Position numbers and translations under genes: made by a program | Assembly (NCBI RefSeq): GCF_036323735.1 | Contig: NC_086036.1 | Span: 19,758,064-19,822,063 of the forward strand | Direction of reading: 5' to 3' | DNA length: 64,000 bases | Source: Rattus norvegicus | Taxonomy: Eukaryota > Chordata > Mammalia > Rodentia > Muridae | Shown here: positions 34,917 through 45,922 of the stretch, one piece after another | How positions within the stretch are numbered: the first letter of the stretch is position 1 | How the letters are laid out: every line of letters begins with the position of its first letter | The notes under the pieces: model-generated | What the model saw: the letters and a program-made list of their open reading frames with translations, nothing else | Databases searched by the model: none | What the model was told of the DNA's origin: nothing

Positions 34917-37900
34917 ATGAATATAACGGGAAGCAATAATCACTATTCCTTAATATCTCTCAATATCAATGGCCTCAACTCCCCAATAAAAAGACATAGA
35001 TTAACAAACTGGAAATGCAACGAGGACCCTGCATTCTGCTGCCTACAGGAAACACACCTCAGAGACAAAGACAGACATTACCTCAGAGTGAAAGGCTGGA
35101 AAACAATTTTCCAAGCAAATGGTCAGAAGAAGCAAGCTGGAGTAGCCATTCTAATATCAAATAAAATCAATTTTCAACTAAAAGTCATCAAAAAAGATAA
35201 GGAAGGACACTTCATATTCATCAAAGGAAAAATCCACCAAGATGAACTCTCAATCCTAAATATCTATGCCCCAAATACAAGGGCACCTACATATGTAAAA
35301 GAAACCTTACTAAAGCTCAAAACACACATTGCACCTCACACAATAATAGTGGGAGATTTCAACACCCCACTCTCATCAATGGACAGATCATGGAAACAGA
35401 AATTAAACAGAGATGTAGACAGACTAAGAGAAGTCATGAGCCAAATGGACTTAACGGATATTTATAGAATATTCTATCCTAAAGCAAAAGGATATACCTT
35501 CTTCTCAGCTCCTCATGGTACTTTCTCCAAAATTGACCATATAATTGGTCAAAAAACGGGCCTCAACAGGTACAGAAAGATAGAAATAATCCCATGCGTG
35601 CTATCGGAACACCACGGCCTAAAACTGGTCTTCAATAACAATAAGGGAAGAATGCCCACATATACGTGGAAATTGAACAATGCTCTACTCAATGATAACC
35701 TGGTCAAGGAAGAAATAAAGAAAGAAATTAAAAACTTTTTAGAATTTAATGAAAATGAAGGTACAACATACCCAAACTTATGGGACACAATGAAAGCTGT
35801 GCTAAGAGGAAAACTCATAGCGCTGAGTGCCTGCAGAAAGAAACAGGAAAGAGCATATGTCAGCAGCTTGACAGCACACCTAAAAGCTCTAGAACAAAAA
35901 GAAGCAAATACACCCAGGAGGAGTAGAAGGCAGGAAATAATCAAACTCAGAGCTGAAATCAACCAAGTAGAAACAAAAAGGACCATAGAAAGAATCAACA
36001 GAACCAAAAGTTGGTTCTTTGAGAAAATCAACAAGATAGATAAACCCTTAGCCAGACTAACGAGAGGACACAGAGAGTGTATCCAAATTAACAAAATCAG
36101 AAATGAAAAGGGAGACATAACTACAGATTCAGAGGAAATTCAAAAAATCATCAGATCTTACTATAAAAACCTATATTCAACAAAACTTGAAAATCTTCAG
36201 GAAATGGACAATTTCCTAGACAGATACCAGGTATCGAAGTTAAATCAGGAACAGATAAACCAGTTAAACAACCCCATAACTCCTAAGGAAATAGAAGCAG
36301 CCATTAAAGATCTCCCAACCAAAAAGAGCCCAGGTCCAGACGGGATTAGTGCAGAATTCTATCAAACCTTCATAGAAGACCTTATACCAATATTCTCCAA
36401 ACTATTCCACAAAATTGAAACAGATGGAGCCCTACGGAATTCCTTCTATGAAGCCACAATTACTCTTATACCTAAACCACACAAAGACCCAACAAAGAAA
36501 GAGAACTTCAGACCAATTTCCCTTATGAATATCGACGCAAAAATACTCAATAAAATTCTGGCAAACCGAATTCAAGAGCACATCAAAACAATCATCCACC
36601 ATGATCAAGTAGGCTTCATCCCAGGCATGCAGGGATGGTTTAATATAAGGAAAACCATCAACGTGATCCATCATATAAACAAACTGAAAGAACAGAACCA
36701 CATGATCATTTCATTAGATGCTGAGAAAGCATTTGACAAAATTCAACACCCCTTCATGATAAAAGTCCTGGAAAGAATAGGAATTCAAGGCCCATACCTA
36801 AACATAGTAAAAGCCATATACAGCAAACCAGTTGCTAACATTAAACTAAATGGAGAGAAACTTGAAGCAATCCCACTAAAATCAGGGACTAGACAAGGCT
36901 GCCCACTCTCTCCCTACTTATTCAATATAGTTCTTGAAGTTCTAGCCAGAGCAATCAGACAATAAAGGAGATCAAGGGGATACAGTTCGGAAAAGAAGAG
37001 GTCAAAATATCACTATTTGCAGACGACATGATAGTATATTTAAGTGATCCCAAAAGTTCCACCAGAGAACTACTAAAGCTGATAAACAACTTCAGCAAAG
37101 TGGCTGGGTATAAAATTAACTCAAATAAATCAGTTGCCTTCCTCTATACAAAAGAGAAACAAGCCGAGAAAGAAATTAGGGAAACGACACCCTTCATAAT
37201 AGACCCAAATAATATAAAGTACCTCGGTGTGACTTTAACCAAGCAAGTAAAAGATCTGTACAATAAGAACTTCAAGACACTGAGGAAAGAAATTGAAGAA
37301 GACCTCAGAAGATGGAAAGATCTCCCATGCTCATGGATTGGCAGGATTAATATAGTAAAAATGGCCATTTTACCAAAAGCAATCTACAGATTCAATGCAA
37401 TCCCCATCAAAATACCAATCCAATTCTTCAAAGAGTTAGACAGAACAATTTGCAAATTCATCTGGAATAACAAAAAACCCAGGATAGCTAAAGCTATCCT
37501 CAACAATAAGAGGACTTCAGGGGGAATCACTATCCCTGAACTCAAGCAGTATTACAGAGCAATAGTGATAAAAACTGCATGGTATTGGTACAGAGACAGA
37601 CAGATAGACCAATGGTATAGAATTGAAGACCCAGAAATGAACCCACACACCTATGGTCACTTGATTTTTGACAAAGGAGCCAAAACCATCCAATGGAAAA
37701 AAGATAGCATTTTCAGCAAATGGTGCTGGTTCAACTGGAGGGCAACATGTAGAAGAATGCAGATCGATCCATGCTTATCACCCTGTACAAAGCTTAAGTC
37801 CAAGTGGATCAAGGACCTCCACATCAAACCAGACACACTCAAACTAATAGAAGAAAAACTAGGGAAGCATCTGGAACACATGGGCACTGGAAAAAATTTC

Positions 37901-38742
37901 CTGAACAAAACACCAATGGCTTATGCTCTAAGATCAAGAATCGACAAATGGGATCTCATAAAACTGCAAAGCTTCTGTAAGGCAAAGGACACTGTGGTTA
38001 GGACAAAACGGCAACCAACAGATTGGGAAAAGATCTTTACCAATCCTATAACAGATAGAGGCCTTATATCCAAAATATACAAAGAACTCAAGAAGTTAGA
38101 CCGCAGGGAAACAAATAACCCTATTAAAAATAGGGTTCAGAGCTAAACAAAGAATTCACAGCTGAGGAATGCCGAATGGCTGAGAAACACCTAAAGAAAT
38201 GTTCAACATCTTTAGTCATAAGGGAAATGCAAATCAAAACAACCCTGAGATTTCACCTCACACCAGTGAGAATGGCTAAGATCAAAAACTCAGGTGACAG
38301 CAGATGCTGGCGAGGATGTGGAGAAAGAGGAACACTCCTCCATTGTTGGTGGGATTGCAGACTGGTAAAACCATTCTGGAAATCAGTCTGGAGGTTCCTC
38401 AGAAAATTGGACATTGAACTGCCTGAGGATCCAGCCATACCTCTCTTGGGCATATACCCAAAAGATGCCTCAACATATAAAAGAGACACGTGCTCCACTA
38501 TGTTCATCGCAGCCTTATTTATAATAGCCAGAAACTGGAAAGAACCCAGATGCCCTTCAACAGAGGAATGGATACAGAAAATGTGGTACATCTACACAAT
38601 GGAATATTACTCAGCTATCAAAAACAACGAGTTTATGAAATTTGTAGGCAAATGGCTTGAACTGGAAAATATCATCCTGAGTGAGCTAACCCAATCACAG
38701 AAAGACATACATGGTATGCACTCATTGATAAATGGCTATTAG
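34917..38742 (+). pseudogene. L1 ORF2 (endonuclease/reverse transcriptase), two frameshifts
   Basis: In intact L1s ORF2p nicks target DNA and reverse-transcribes L1 RNA. Here the first 682 codons are open (34917-36965). The APE-like endonuclease keeps Asn16 (LNINGLN), Glu45 (QETHL), the GDFNT motif, the KIDHIIG Asp and the SEHHGLK His. The reverse transcriptase begins with DQVGFIPGMQGW and SLDAEKAFD and continues through GTRQGCPLSP. A 1-bp loss at about 36962 creates an immediate stop just upstream of the catalytic FADD motif (37016-37027). The frame resumes there and runs to 38146, where a second 1-bp loss near 38128 ends it. The last part (38176-38742) contains the Cys-rich CX3C-X7-H-X4-C motif and the normal stop. 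Both losses cut the enzyme inside or after RT, so a full polymerase is not made. Confidence 0.93.
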
Positions 38743-39492
38743 CCCAAATGCTTGAATTACCCTAGATCCCTAGAACAAAGGAAACTCAAGACGGATGATC
38801 AAAATGTGAATGCTTCACTCCTTCTTTAAATGAGGAAAAAGAATACCCTTGGCAGGGAAGGGAGAGGCAAAGATTAAAACAGAGACTGAAGGAACACCCA
38901 TTCAGAGCCTGCCCCACAGGTGGCCCATACATATACAGCCACCCAATTAGACAAGATGGATGAAGCAAAGAAGTGCAGACCGACAGGAGCCGGATGTAGA
39001 TCGCTCCTGAGAGACACAGCCAGAATACAGCAAATACAGAGGCGAATGCCAGCAGCAAACCACTGAACTGAGAATAGGTCCCCCGTTGAAGGAATCAGAG
39101 AAAGAACTGGAAGAGCTTGAAGGTGCTCGAGACCCCAAAAGTACAACAATGTCAAGCAACCAGAGCTTCCAGGGACTAAGCCACTACCTAAAGACTATAC
39201 ATGGACTGACCCTGGACTCTGACCTCATAGGTAGCAATGAATATCCTAGTAAGAGCACCAGTAGAAGGGGAAGCCCTGGGTCCTGCTAAGACTGAACCCC
39301 CAGTGAACTAGACTATGCGGGGAGGGTGGCAATGGGGGGAGATTTGGGAGGGGAACACCCATAAGGAAGGGGAGGGGGGAGGGTGATGTTTGTCCGGAAA
39401 CCGGGAAAGGGAATAACACTTGAAATGTATATAAGAAATACTCAAGTTAATAAAAAAAAATAAAAAAAAATATATTTATTGAAAAAAAAAAA
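38743..39492 (+). other. L1 3' UTR, G-rich tract and poly(A)
   Basis: The 3' UTR of the young L1. It includes a G-rich polypurine tract at about 39318-39385 with several runs of four or more Gs, able in principle to form a G-quadruplex, as is typical of mammalian L1 3' UTRs. It then has AATAAA at 39449-39454 and a tail of A runs interrupted by TATATTTATTG, which suggests tail mutation or 3' read-through. Confidence 0.85.
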
Positions 39493-40510
39493 AGAAAGAG
39501 CATATCATGCATGTTCTTTTGGGTCTGAGTTACCTCACTCAGAATGACATTTTCTAGTTCCATCCATTTGCCTGCTAAACTCAGGGTGTCCTTGTTCTTA
39601 ATAGCTGAGTAATATTCCATTGTATAAATGAACCACGCTTTCTCTATCCATTCTTCTGTTGTGGGACATCTGGGTTGTATTCAGCTTCTGACTGACACAT
39701 AAAGGCTGTTATGAACATAGTGGAACACGTGGCCCTGTGGCATGTTGGGGTATCTTTGGATTATATTCCCAGGACTGGTATTTCTGGACCTTTAGGGTAC
39801 ATCTATTTCTAATTTTCTGAGGAATCTCCAAATTGATTTCCAGATTAGTTGTACCAGTTTGTAATCTGAGCAGCAAAGGAAGAGTGTTCCTCTTTCTCCA
39901 CATCCTTGCCAACATGTGTTGTCACCTGAGGTTTTGATCTTCGCCATTCTGACTGGTGTGAGGCGGAATCTCAGGATCATATTTCTCTGATCACTAAGGA
40001 TTTTGAAGATTTCTTTAGGGTCTTTTCGGCCATTCCAAACTCCTCCGTTGTGAATTCTTGGTTCAGATCTACACCCCATTTTTTGATAGGGTTGTTTGAA
40101 TTTGGGTGGTAAGTTTCTGGAATTCTTTATATATTTTGGATATTAGCCCTCTATCAAATGTTGCGTTAGTTAAGATTTTTTTCCCAATATGTAGAATGCC
40201 AATTTGTCTTATTGACTATGTCTTTTGCCTTACAGAAGCTTTGCACTTTCATGAGGTCCCATTTATCAATTCTTGAACTTACAGCATGAACCATTGGAGT
40301 TCTGTTTTGGAAATTTCTGCCTGTGCCATTGAGTTCAAGGCTCTTTCCAACTTTCTCTTCTATTAGATTCATTGTATCTGGTTTTATGGAGAGGTCCTTG
40401 TTCCATTTGGACTTGAACTTTGTGCATGGTGACAAATATGGGTTTATTTTCATTTTTCTACATGCAAGACAAGCAGTTAGACCAGCACCATTTATTAAAA
40501 TTAATACAAA
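39493..40510 (-). pseudogene. Old L1 ORF2 C-terminal part, minus strand
   Basis: This continues the old L1 that begins at 32030. Its first 14 bp are the right target-site duplication. Read on the minus strand it encodes decayed L1 ORF2 C-terminal sequence. It includes the remains of the Cys-rich motif region (GCGERGTLF near 39900) and the upstream domain with KFKSKWNKDLSIKPDT near 40400. Several frameshifts and stops interrupt it. The 5' truncation lies near 40500-40510, after which similarity to L1 stops. Confidence 0.85.
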
Positions 40511-41153
40511 CCTAGATTTTTGGTTGTTCCATATAAGTACTGTATTTGCATGAGTAAGTTTATATTAGTGATTTATGTGGTAAAATTAATCTATGCATTT
40601 ATGTTGAATATAGTTGTATTTATTATATAAACATGTTTATGTTTTAAACACAAGTATGTATACATGTTAGTATATATGTATTGCATGTGTATATGGGGAA
40701 TATATACTTGTAGTTGGACTGATGCTGCTTGTATTCTAATGCTAATATTGGTTCCTCAAGACCTGGTTGCCCAGCGACAAGAGGGTCTGCATGTAGAACC
40801 AAGTGATGCTATGTATCCTTGCCCCATGTTATTCCTGAATGGCTAGTAAGGATACAGAGAGCCAATAGCTGGGCAAAAGAGACCTAAGCAGGTTTTAGAG
40901 CTCCCGGGGCATAGGAAAGGAAATGTGAGGAGGAGAAGGTGAATAGAGGGAAACCACAATGGGTTAGTTAAGCCATGAAAACATGGCCCCAAGGGCTGGC
41001 CTGTAGGAGTTAAGAGCAGCCCAGATGAAACATAGTAAGTAAAAACTCAGAGTGTTCAATATGAAAGTAGATTCTGATAGCATAAAATGCAGATATCTGG
41101 CCAGCTTTTGTGCTGTTTAGGACTTATTGTAAGCAATAAAAATTGTTTGTTTT
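40511..41153. other. Non-coding spacer
   Basis: AT-rich, with no gene or recognised repeat. The last bases include AAAAATTGT at 41138-41146, which may be the left target-site duplication of the L1 fragment that follows. Confidence 0.5.
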
Positions 41154-42240
41154 ACGTGTTCCACTATGTTCATAGCAGCCTTATTTATAATAGCCAGAAG
41201 CTGGAAAGAACCCAGATGCCCTTCAACAGAGGAATGGATACAGAAAATGTGGTACATCTACACAATGGAATATTACTCAGCTATCAAAAACAATGACTTT
41301 ATGAAATTCGTAGGCAAATAGTTGGAACTGGAAAATATCATCCTGAGTGAGGTAACCCAATCACAGAAAAACACACATGGTATGAACTCATTGATAAGTG
41401 GCTCTTAGCCCAAATGCTTGAATTACCCTAGATGCACAGAACAAATGAAACTCAAGACGGATGATCAAAATGTGAATGCTTGGGTTGGGGATTTAGATTA
41501 GTGGTAGAGCGCTTGCCTAGGAAGCGCAAGGCCCTGGGTTCGGTCCCCAGCTCCGAAAAAAAGATCCAAAAAAAAAATGTGAATGCTTCACTCCTTCTTT
41601 AAAAGGGGAACAAGAATACCCTTGGCAGGGAATAGAGAGGCAAAGATTAAAACAGACACAGAAGGAACATCCATTCAGAGCCTGCCCCACATGTGGCCCA
41701 TACATATACAGCCATCCAATTAGACAAGATGGATGAAGCAAAGAAGTGCAGACCAACAGGAGCCGGATGTAGATCTCTCCTGAGAGACACAGCCAAAATA
41801 CAGGAAATACATAGGCGAATGCCAGCAGCAAACTACTGAACTGAGAATAGGACCCCCGTTGAAGGAATCAGAGAAAGGACTGGAAGAGCTTGAAGGGGCT
41901 CGAGACCCCATATGTACAACAATGCCAAGCAACCAGAGCTTCCAGGGACTAAGCCACTACCTAAAGACTATACATGGACTGACCCTGGACTCTGACCTCA
42001 TAGGTAGTAATGAATATCCTAGTAAGAGCACCAGTGGAAGGGGAAGCCCTGGGTCCTGCTAAGACTGAACCCCCAGTGAACTAGATTGTTGGGGGGAGGG
42101 CGGCAATGGGGCGAGGATGGGGAGGGGAACACCCATAGAGAAGGGGAGGGGGAGGGATTAGGGGGATATTTGCCCGGAAACCAGGAAAGGGAACAACACT
42201 AGAAATGTAAATAAGAAATACTCAAGTTAATAAAAAAAAT
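41154..42240 (+). mobile_element. 5'-truncated young L1 (3' end), with ID insertion
   Basis: It starts abruptly at ACGTGTTCCACTATG, matching about 38490 of the young L1. It contains the last ~85 codons of ORF2 (stop at 41406-41408) and the full 3' UTR with its G-rich tract near 42088-42160, then an A-rich tail ending at 42240. An ID SINE interrupts it at 41482-41573. AAAAATTGT at 41138-41146 and 42235-42243 is a plausible short target-site duplication, though its A run overlaps the tail. It is a dead-on-arrival insertion. Confidence 0.92.
41482..41573 (+). mobile_element. ID SINE (BC1/tRNA-Ala-derived)
   Basis: The head runs from GGGTTGGGGATTTAG with an A-box-like TAGTGGTAGAGCGC to a B-box GGTTCGGTCCC, then CCAGCTCCG and an A-rich tail interrupted by GATCC. 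This is the rodent ID family, derived from BC1 RNA and ultimately tRNA-Ala, transcribed by Pol III and mobilised by L1. AAAATGTGAATGCTT flanks it at 41467-41481 and 41574-41588. The host site lies in an L1 3' UTR. One oddity is GATTAGTGG, where the consensus has GCTCAGTGG. Confidence 0.95.
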
Positions 42241-42340
42241 TGTCTTTTATCCAGAAATTGAATGTTAAGGACAGTTAGAAACCCTAGATTAGAATTAAAA
42301 CTTTGTACAACATGTACTGTACAGAAAAAAACTGGACTCT

Positions 42341-42343
<3 letters not shown>

Positions 42344-42382
<39 letters not shown>
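42344..42382 (+). repeat. (GT)n microsatellite
   Basis: About 19 uninterrupted GT dinucleotides between CTCTCT and TTTGTATGAGAGAGAG. Confidence 0.95.
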
Positions 42383-42385
<3 letters not shown>

Positions 42386-43146
42386 TATGAGAGAGAGAAG
42401 AGAAAATGTATCATTATCAGGGAAGAACGTAGCTTCAAATTAAAAAGATTAAAAACAACCTTTCCTAGTCTGTCAGGGAAAACGTTGAAGGGTTTTCAAA
42501 AAGCAAAGAAAAATCTCTCGGGCAACCATTTCTATATTTGCATTGCTCATTCTGGAATAAATACAAAATAAAAATGAAAAAGAAGCTAAACAAATCCATG
42601 CCATATGCTCCTGACACCATGTCATTTTGAAAAGTGCTGGTTGGTTGCCCCTCCATGATGAACCTGGCTGTGACATTTTAAGATCACAAATTGCTACTAG
42701 AAAACACTTTCTCTTTTCATATTTACAGCTAAAAAGCTTTTTTTCCTTAATGGTTAATTAGGTCACTAATCAAAAGAAGCTCTTAAGAGGAAAATGAAAT
42801 GTTGACATTTTGCAATTATTTGGTACTGTGAATAATACATAAACATATTACTTATGGACAATGTGGCTTTCCACCCCCTTATTTTCCCTAAAAGCTCATG
42901 CTGACAGCAAAATCTTCTAACTTGTGTCACAGATTTTCAGATTATCTCCTCCATTTTTATTGACTTTGGGTATTCTACATGTCATTATTCTAGTTTTCAA
43001 AGTTTTAAACCTGTGATTTTATCATGTGGGTATGTATATATGTGCTTGTATTCGGGTCTGTGAATACATGTGTATGTACATCAATTCCTGTACTTATATA
43101 TACATGTGTGTACATACATTTATGTACAATATTTTTCTCTATTTAA

Positions 43147-43175
43147 TACATACATACATATATATATATATATAT
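43147..43175. repeat. (TACA)/(TA)n microsatellite
   Basis: A short TACATACATA run passes into about ten TA dinucleotides. Confidence 0.8.
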
Positions 43176-44260
43176 GTCAGTCACTGACTTGTCATTAATT
43201 AGATGGTGCAGATGCAGAAAATCCCTTAGAAATGAATTTAATAACAAATAAGTATTACTCTAATAATTCAAATATTTATTGTATACTTTTTGAATTCCTT
43301 AGCATTATGACTGCAATAAGTTTGAGGATTATGAGCAAGAGTGGGACTTGCATTTAGGAGATGGAAATATAAAGATTCCAGAGCAACTAAGGATTATAGA
43401 TGCATACAAAGTAATTAGGAATGAAAAAAATAATTCCAGAACATGCAACAGTGTGATAAATCTGGAATAACTTACCTGAGCCATGCACAGAAGTGTAAAT
43501 AAATCTTCATTTCATGTAAATATGTATCATAAATACCAAAGTCATACAGAAGTAATTGGATTGTATTTAAGGAGCTGAGATGATGGAGAATTATTGAATT
43601 AGTAATCAGTGATCCTGAAGGTGTAATTATGAAAATTTAATATATTCATACAATATGCTATCAAATAATAGTATATATACACTTAAGAATACTCTATTAC
43701 ATGCGTTGAATTTATGAAAATATTGTCAGATTGAATTTTTAATAAAACAATTTTTTAAAAAAGTCTTTTGCCACAAATCAAATGATCTTTTCCTTCATCT
43801 TACTTCAGCCATATATCACCTTGACAAAGAAAGAAACACTGAGATGGACATCCTCTCAAAATCAGCATTTCCTGGAGGAATACCCATGAACTGGGACTGA
43901 GATATTGTATACCGAACCCACATCCTGTCTCGACCATTCTTAATCTTTGTCAAATTGCCACGATTTTCCTTTTGGATACCTGTTCAGTTTCAGCTTTCCA
44001 TTCCTTGCTTCTGTATTTTTTCTGAAATCTCTTATAAGTTTCAGTTCAAAATTATCAGTTAATACCGGTGAGTTCAGGAAAGGGCTGTAAAAGAAGACAG
44101 CGACTTAGAGCAGATCACAAGGGTGGTTTCACATCTCTTACCCTTGAGGATTATAAGAATCCTAATGCTGTATTAGGGAGATACAAATGTATCTTCTTCC
44201 TTCCTCACACATTTTCTCAGTGTTAGTTTCTCTCTCTTTCTCCTTTTTACACTAATCCTA

Positions 44261-44445
44261 GGTCTGGAGAGACTATCCAGTCAGTGGAGTGTTTGCCTCA
44301 AAAGTATGAAGACCTGAATTAGATCCTCAACCCTGGATCTAATGAAAGACAGATATGGTGGCAAAGAACTGAAGTCTTAACGCTGGAGAAACAGAGCAAA
44401 GAGTAGTAGGTTCCAGGATAGTGAGACAACTTGTCTCAAAAAAAA
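44261..44445 (+). mobile_element. B4/RSINE-like SINE relic
   Basis: It begins GGTCTGGAGAGACTATCCAG with a tRNA-derived head (GTGGAGTGTTTGCC and then GACCTGAATTAGATCC). It continues into a B1-like portion (GGTTCCAGGATAGTGAGAC) and ends TTGTCTCAAAAAAAA. The order fits the rodent B4/RSINE families. It is diverged and therefore old. Confidence 0.65.
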
Positions 44446-44520
44446 TGGGTATTTTGTGAAGGAATGGCACTTGCATCTATTCTTTGGCCTCATCATACCT
44501 GTACAATTACATTATTTTCA

Positions 44521-44527
44521 CACACAT

Positions 44528-44568
<41 letters not shown>

Positions 44569-44580
44569 CACACACACACA
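44521..44580 (+). repeat. (CA)n microsatellite
   Basis: About 60 bp of nearly pure CA with a few interruptions (ATGCA, GGCA). Confidence 0.95.
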
Positions 44581-45497
44581 GGAACACAGAATTATTAAAC
44601 ATATTGCCTCATACTAGTCTAGTGACCTCATCTAAAGTCATGAAGATGACATGATAAATTTTCATATTTATTTTAACATGTGAAGGATGTATTAAATCCA
44701 CCAGTACAATGATCATTCAGTTCCTCAAACATCTGCCTTCTCATTTTACTAAGTAATATTGCACTTACCACCTTGTTCTGAATAGTCATGACAAATATTC
44801 TAATAAACAATTGACAAGATGTGGCTATATACTATAATTGTCAAAACATTCCTATAAAACACCTTTGCTATATGTAAATCATGATCGAATATGTAATTCT
44901 GAAGCACAATCGTATATATATAATTGTGTTTATATACATATAAAATTATGGGTACTGCTCAGTATTTCAGACTTACATTTGGTTTGTAATGTATTTTAGA
45001 TATGTATTAGTTATCCATGTTTTATGTAATTTGACATATTTTTGATAGTTATCTCCTATACACTTATATTTTAGATACTCCACAATTGACCTTTGATAAA
45101 GTGCAATTGCACATGAAAGATTGTCTAATTAATTGGCTGAGTGAGTAGAACTTGGCTATTTTACTCCCAAGAAAAATGAACACCTGATGAAAAAAGTCAA
45201 AGACTGTCTTCCATTCTGTAGGCTGCCTGTCCAATCTTCTGATAAATATTTATGTTGGGCACAATAATTTTAATTTCATGCAATCATATTTGTAAGTTGG
45301 TAAGGTCCCTTCTTTCTCACATGCTGATCCTGGGCTCTAATAATCAAATGTTTGTAACCCAGTGGGAGTAGATATAAATCAAGGCCAGGAAAATAGAAAG
45401 AGGTTATAATTCTGGAAGTGGAAGAGATCTCAAGAGAGGGAAAAGGGGAAGACAATAGAACAAATTAGAAACAAGAATACCTAAAGAAAAGGAGGTG

Positions 45498-45922
45498 CCT
45501 TAGTTAGGGTTTCATTGTTATGAAGAGACATGACCAAGGCAAATCTTGTAAAGGCAGATATTTCATTGAGTCTGGCTTACAGTTTCAGAGTTTCAGACTA
45601 TTACTATAATGGTAGGACACAAGACAGCAGGCAGGCAGGAATGATGCTGGTGAGACAGGAGTTCTGCATCTTAATCTGAAGGCAAATAAAAGGGAGGATC
45701 TCTTCTGCAGACAACCAGAATGAGGGTGTCTTCAGCACTGGGCAGAGTTTAGGGATAGGACTTCAAAGCCCATGCCTACAATGATCTACATTCTCCAACA
45801 AGGCCACACCTACTCCAACAAGGACACACCTACATCAACAAAGGCACACTTATACCAAAAAAGGTCACACCTCCTAACAATGCCATTTCCTATGGGCAAA
45901 GAATATTAAAATCACTATAGCA
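45498..45922. mobile_element. Rodent medium-reiterated interspersed repeat
   Basis: The sequence starts CCTTAGTTAGGGTTTCATTG and GAAGAGACATGACCAAGGCA. It passes through GGCTTACAGTTTCAGAG and ends in a run of AACAAGGCCACACCTACTCC-type segments and CCATTTCCTATGGGC. I recognise this as a common mouse/rat dispersed repeat but cannot name the family with certainty. It contains a local amplification of the CACACCTAC(T/A)(C/T)CAACAA motif (about 45790-45870). Confidence 0.65.

Larger units (their letters stand above)
33104..39492 (+). mobile_element. Young, near-complete rat-type L1 retrotransposon
   Basis: A 6.4-kb element with, in order, a GC-rich 5' UTR (33104-33804), intact ORF1 (33805-34857), a short spacer, ORF2 (34917-38742, broken twice), a 3' UTR with a G-rich polypurine tract (about 39318-39385), AATAAA at 39449-39454 and an interrupted A-rich tail. 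Perfect 14-bp target-site duplications flank it. It sits in reverse orientation inside an older L1, only a few codons before that element's ORF2 stop. The intact ORF1, the clean duplications and the close match to three other L1 3' ends in the window all point to recent insertion. It is not autonomous because ORF2 is frameshifted. Confidence 0.95.

Noticed and set aside
35549..36118. 189-codon minus-strand frame
   Set aside because: Antisense shadow of L1 ORF2. The same hydrophobic shadow appears at 4642-5094 in the old copy.
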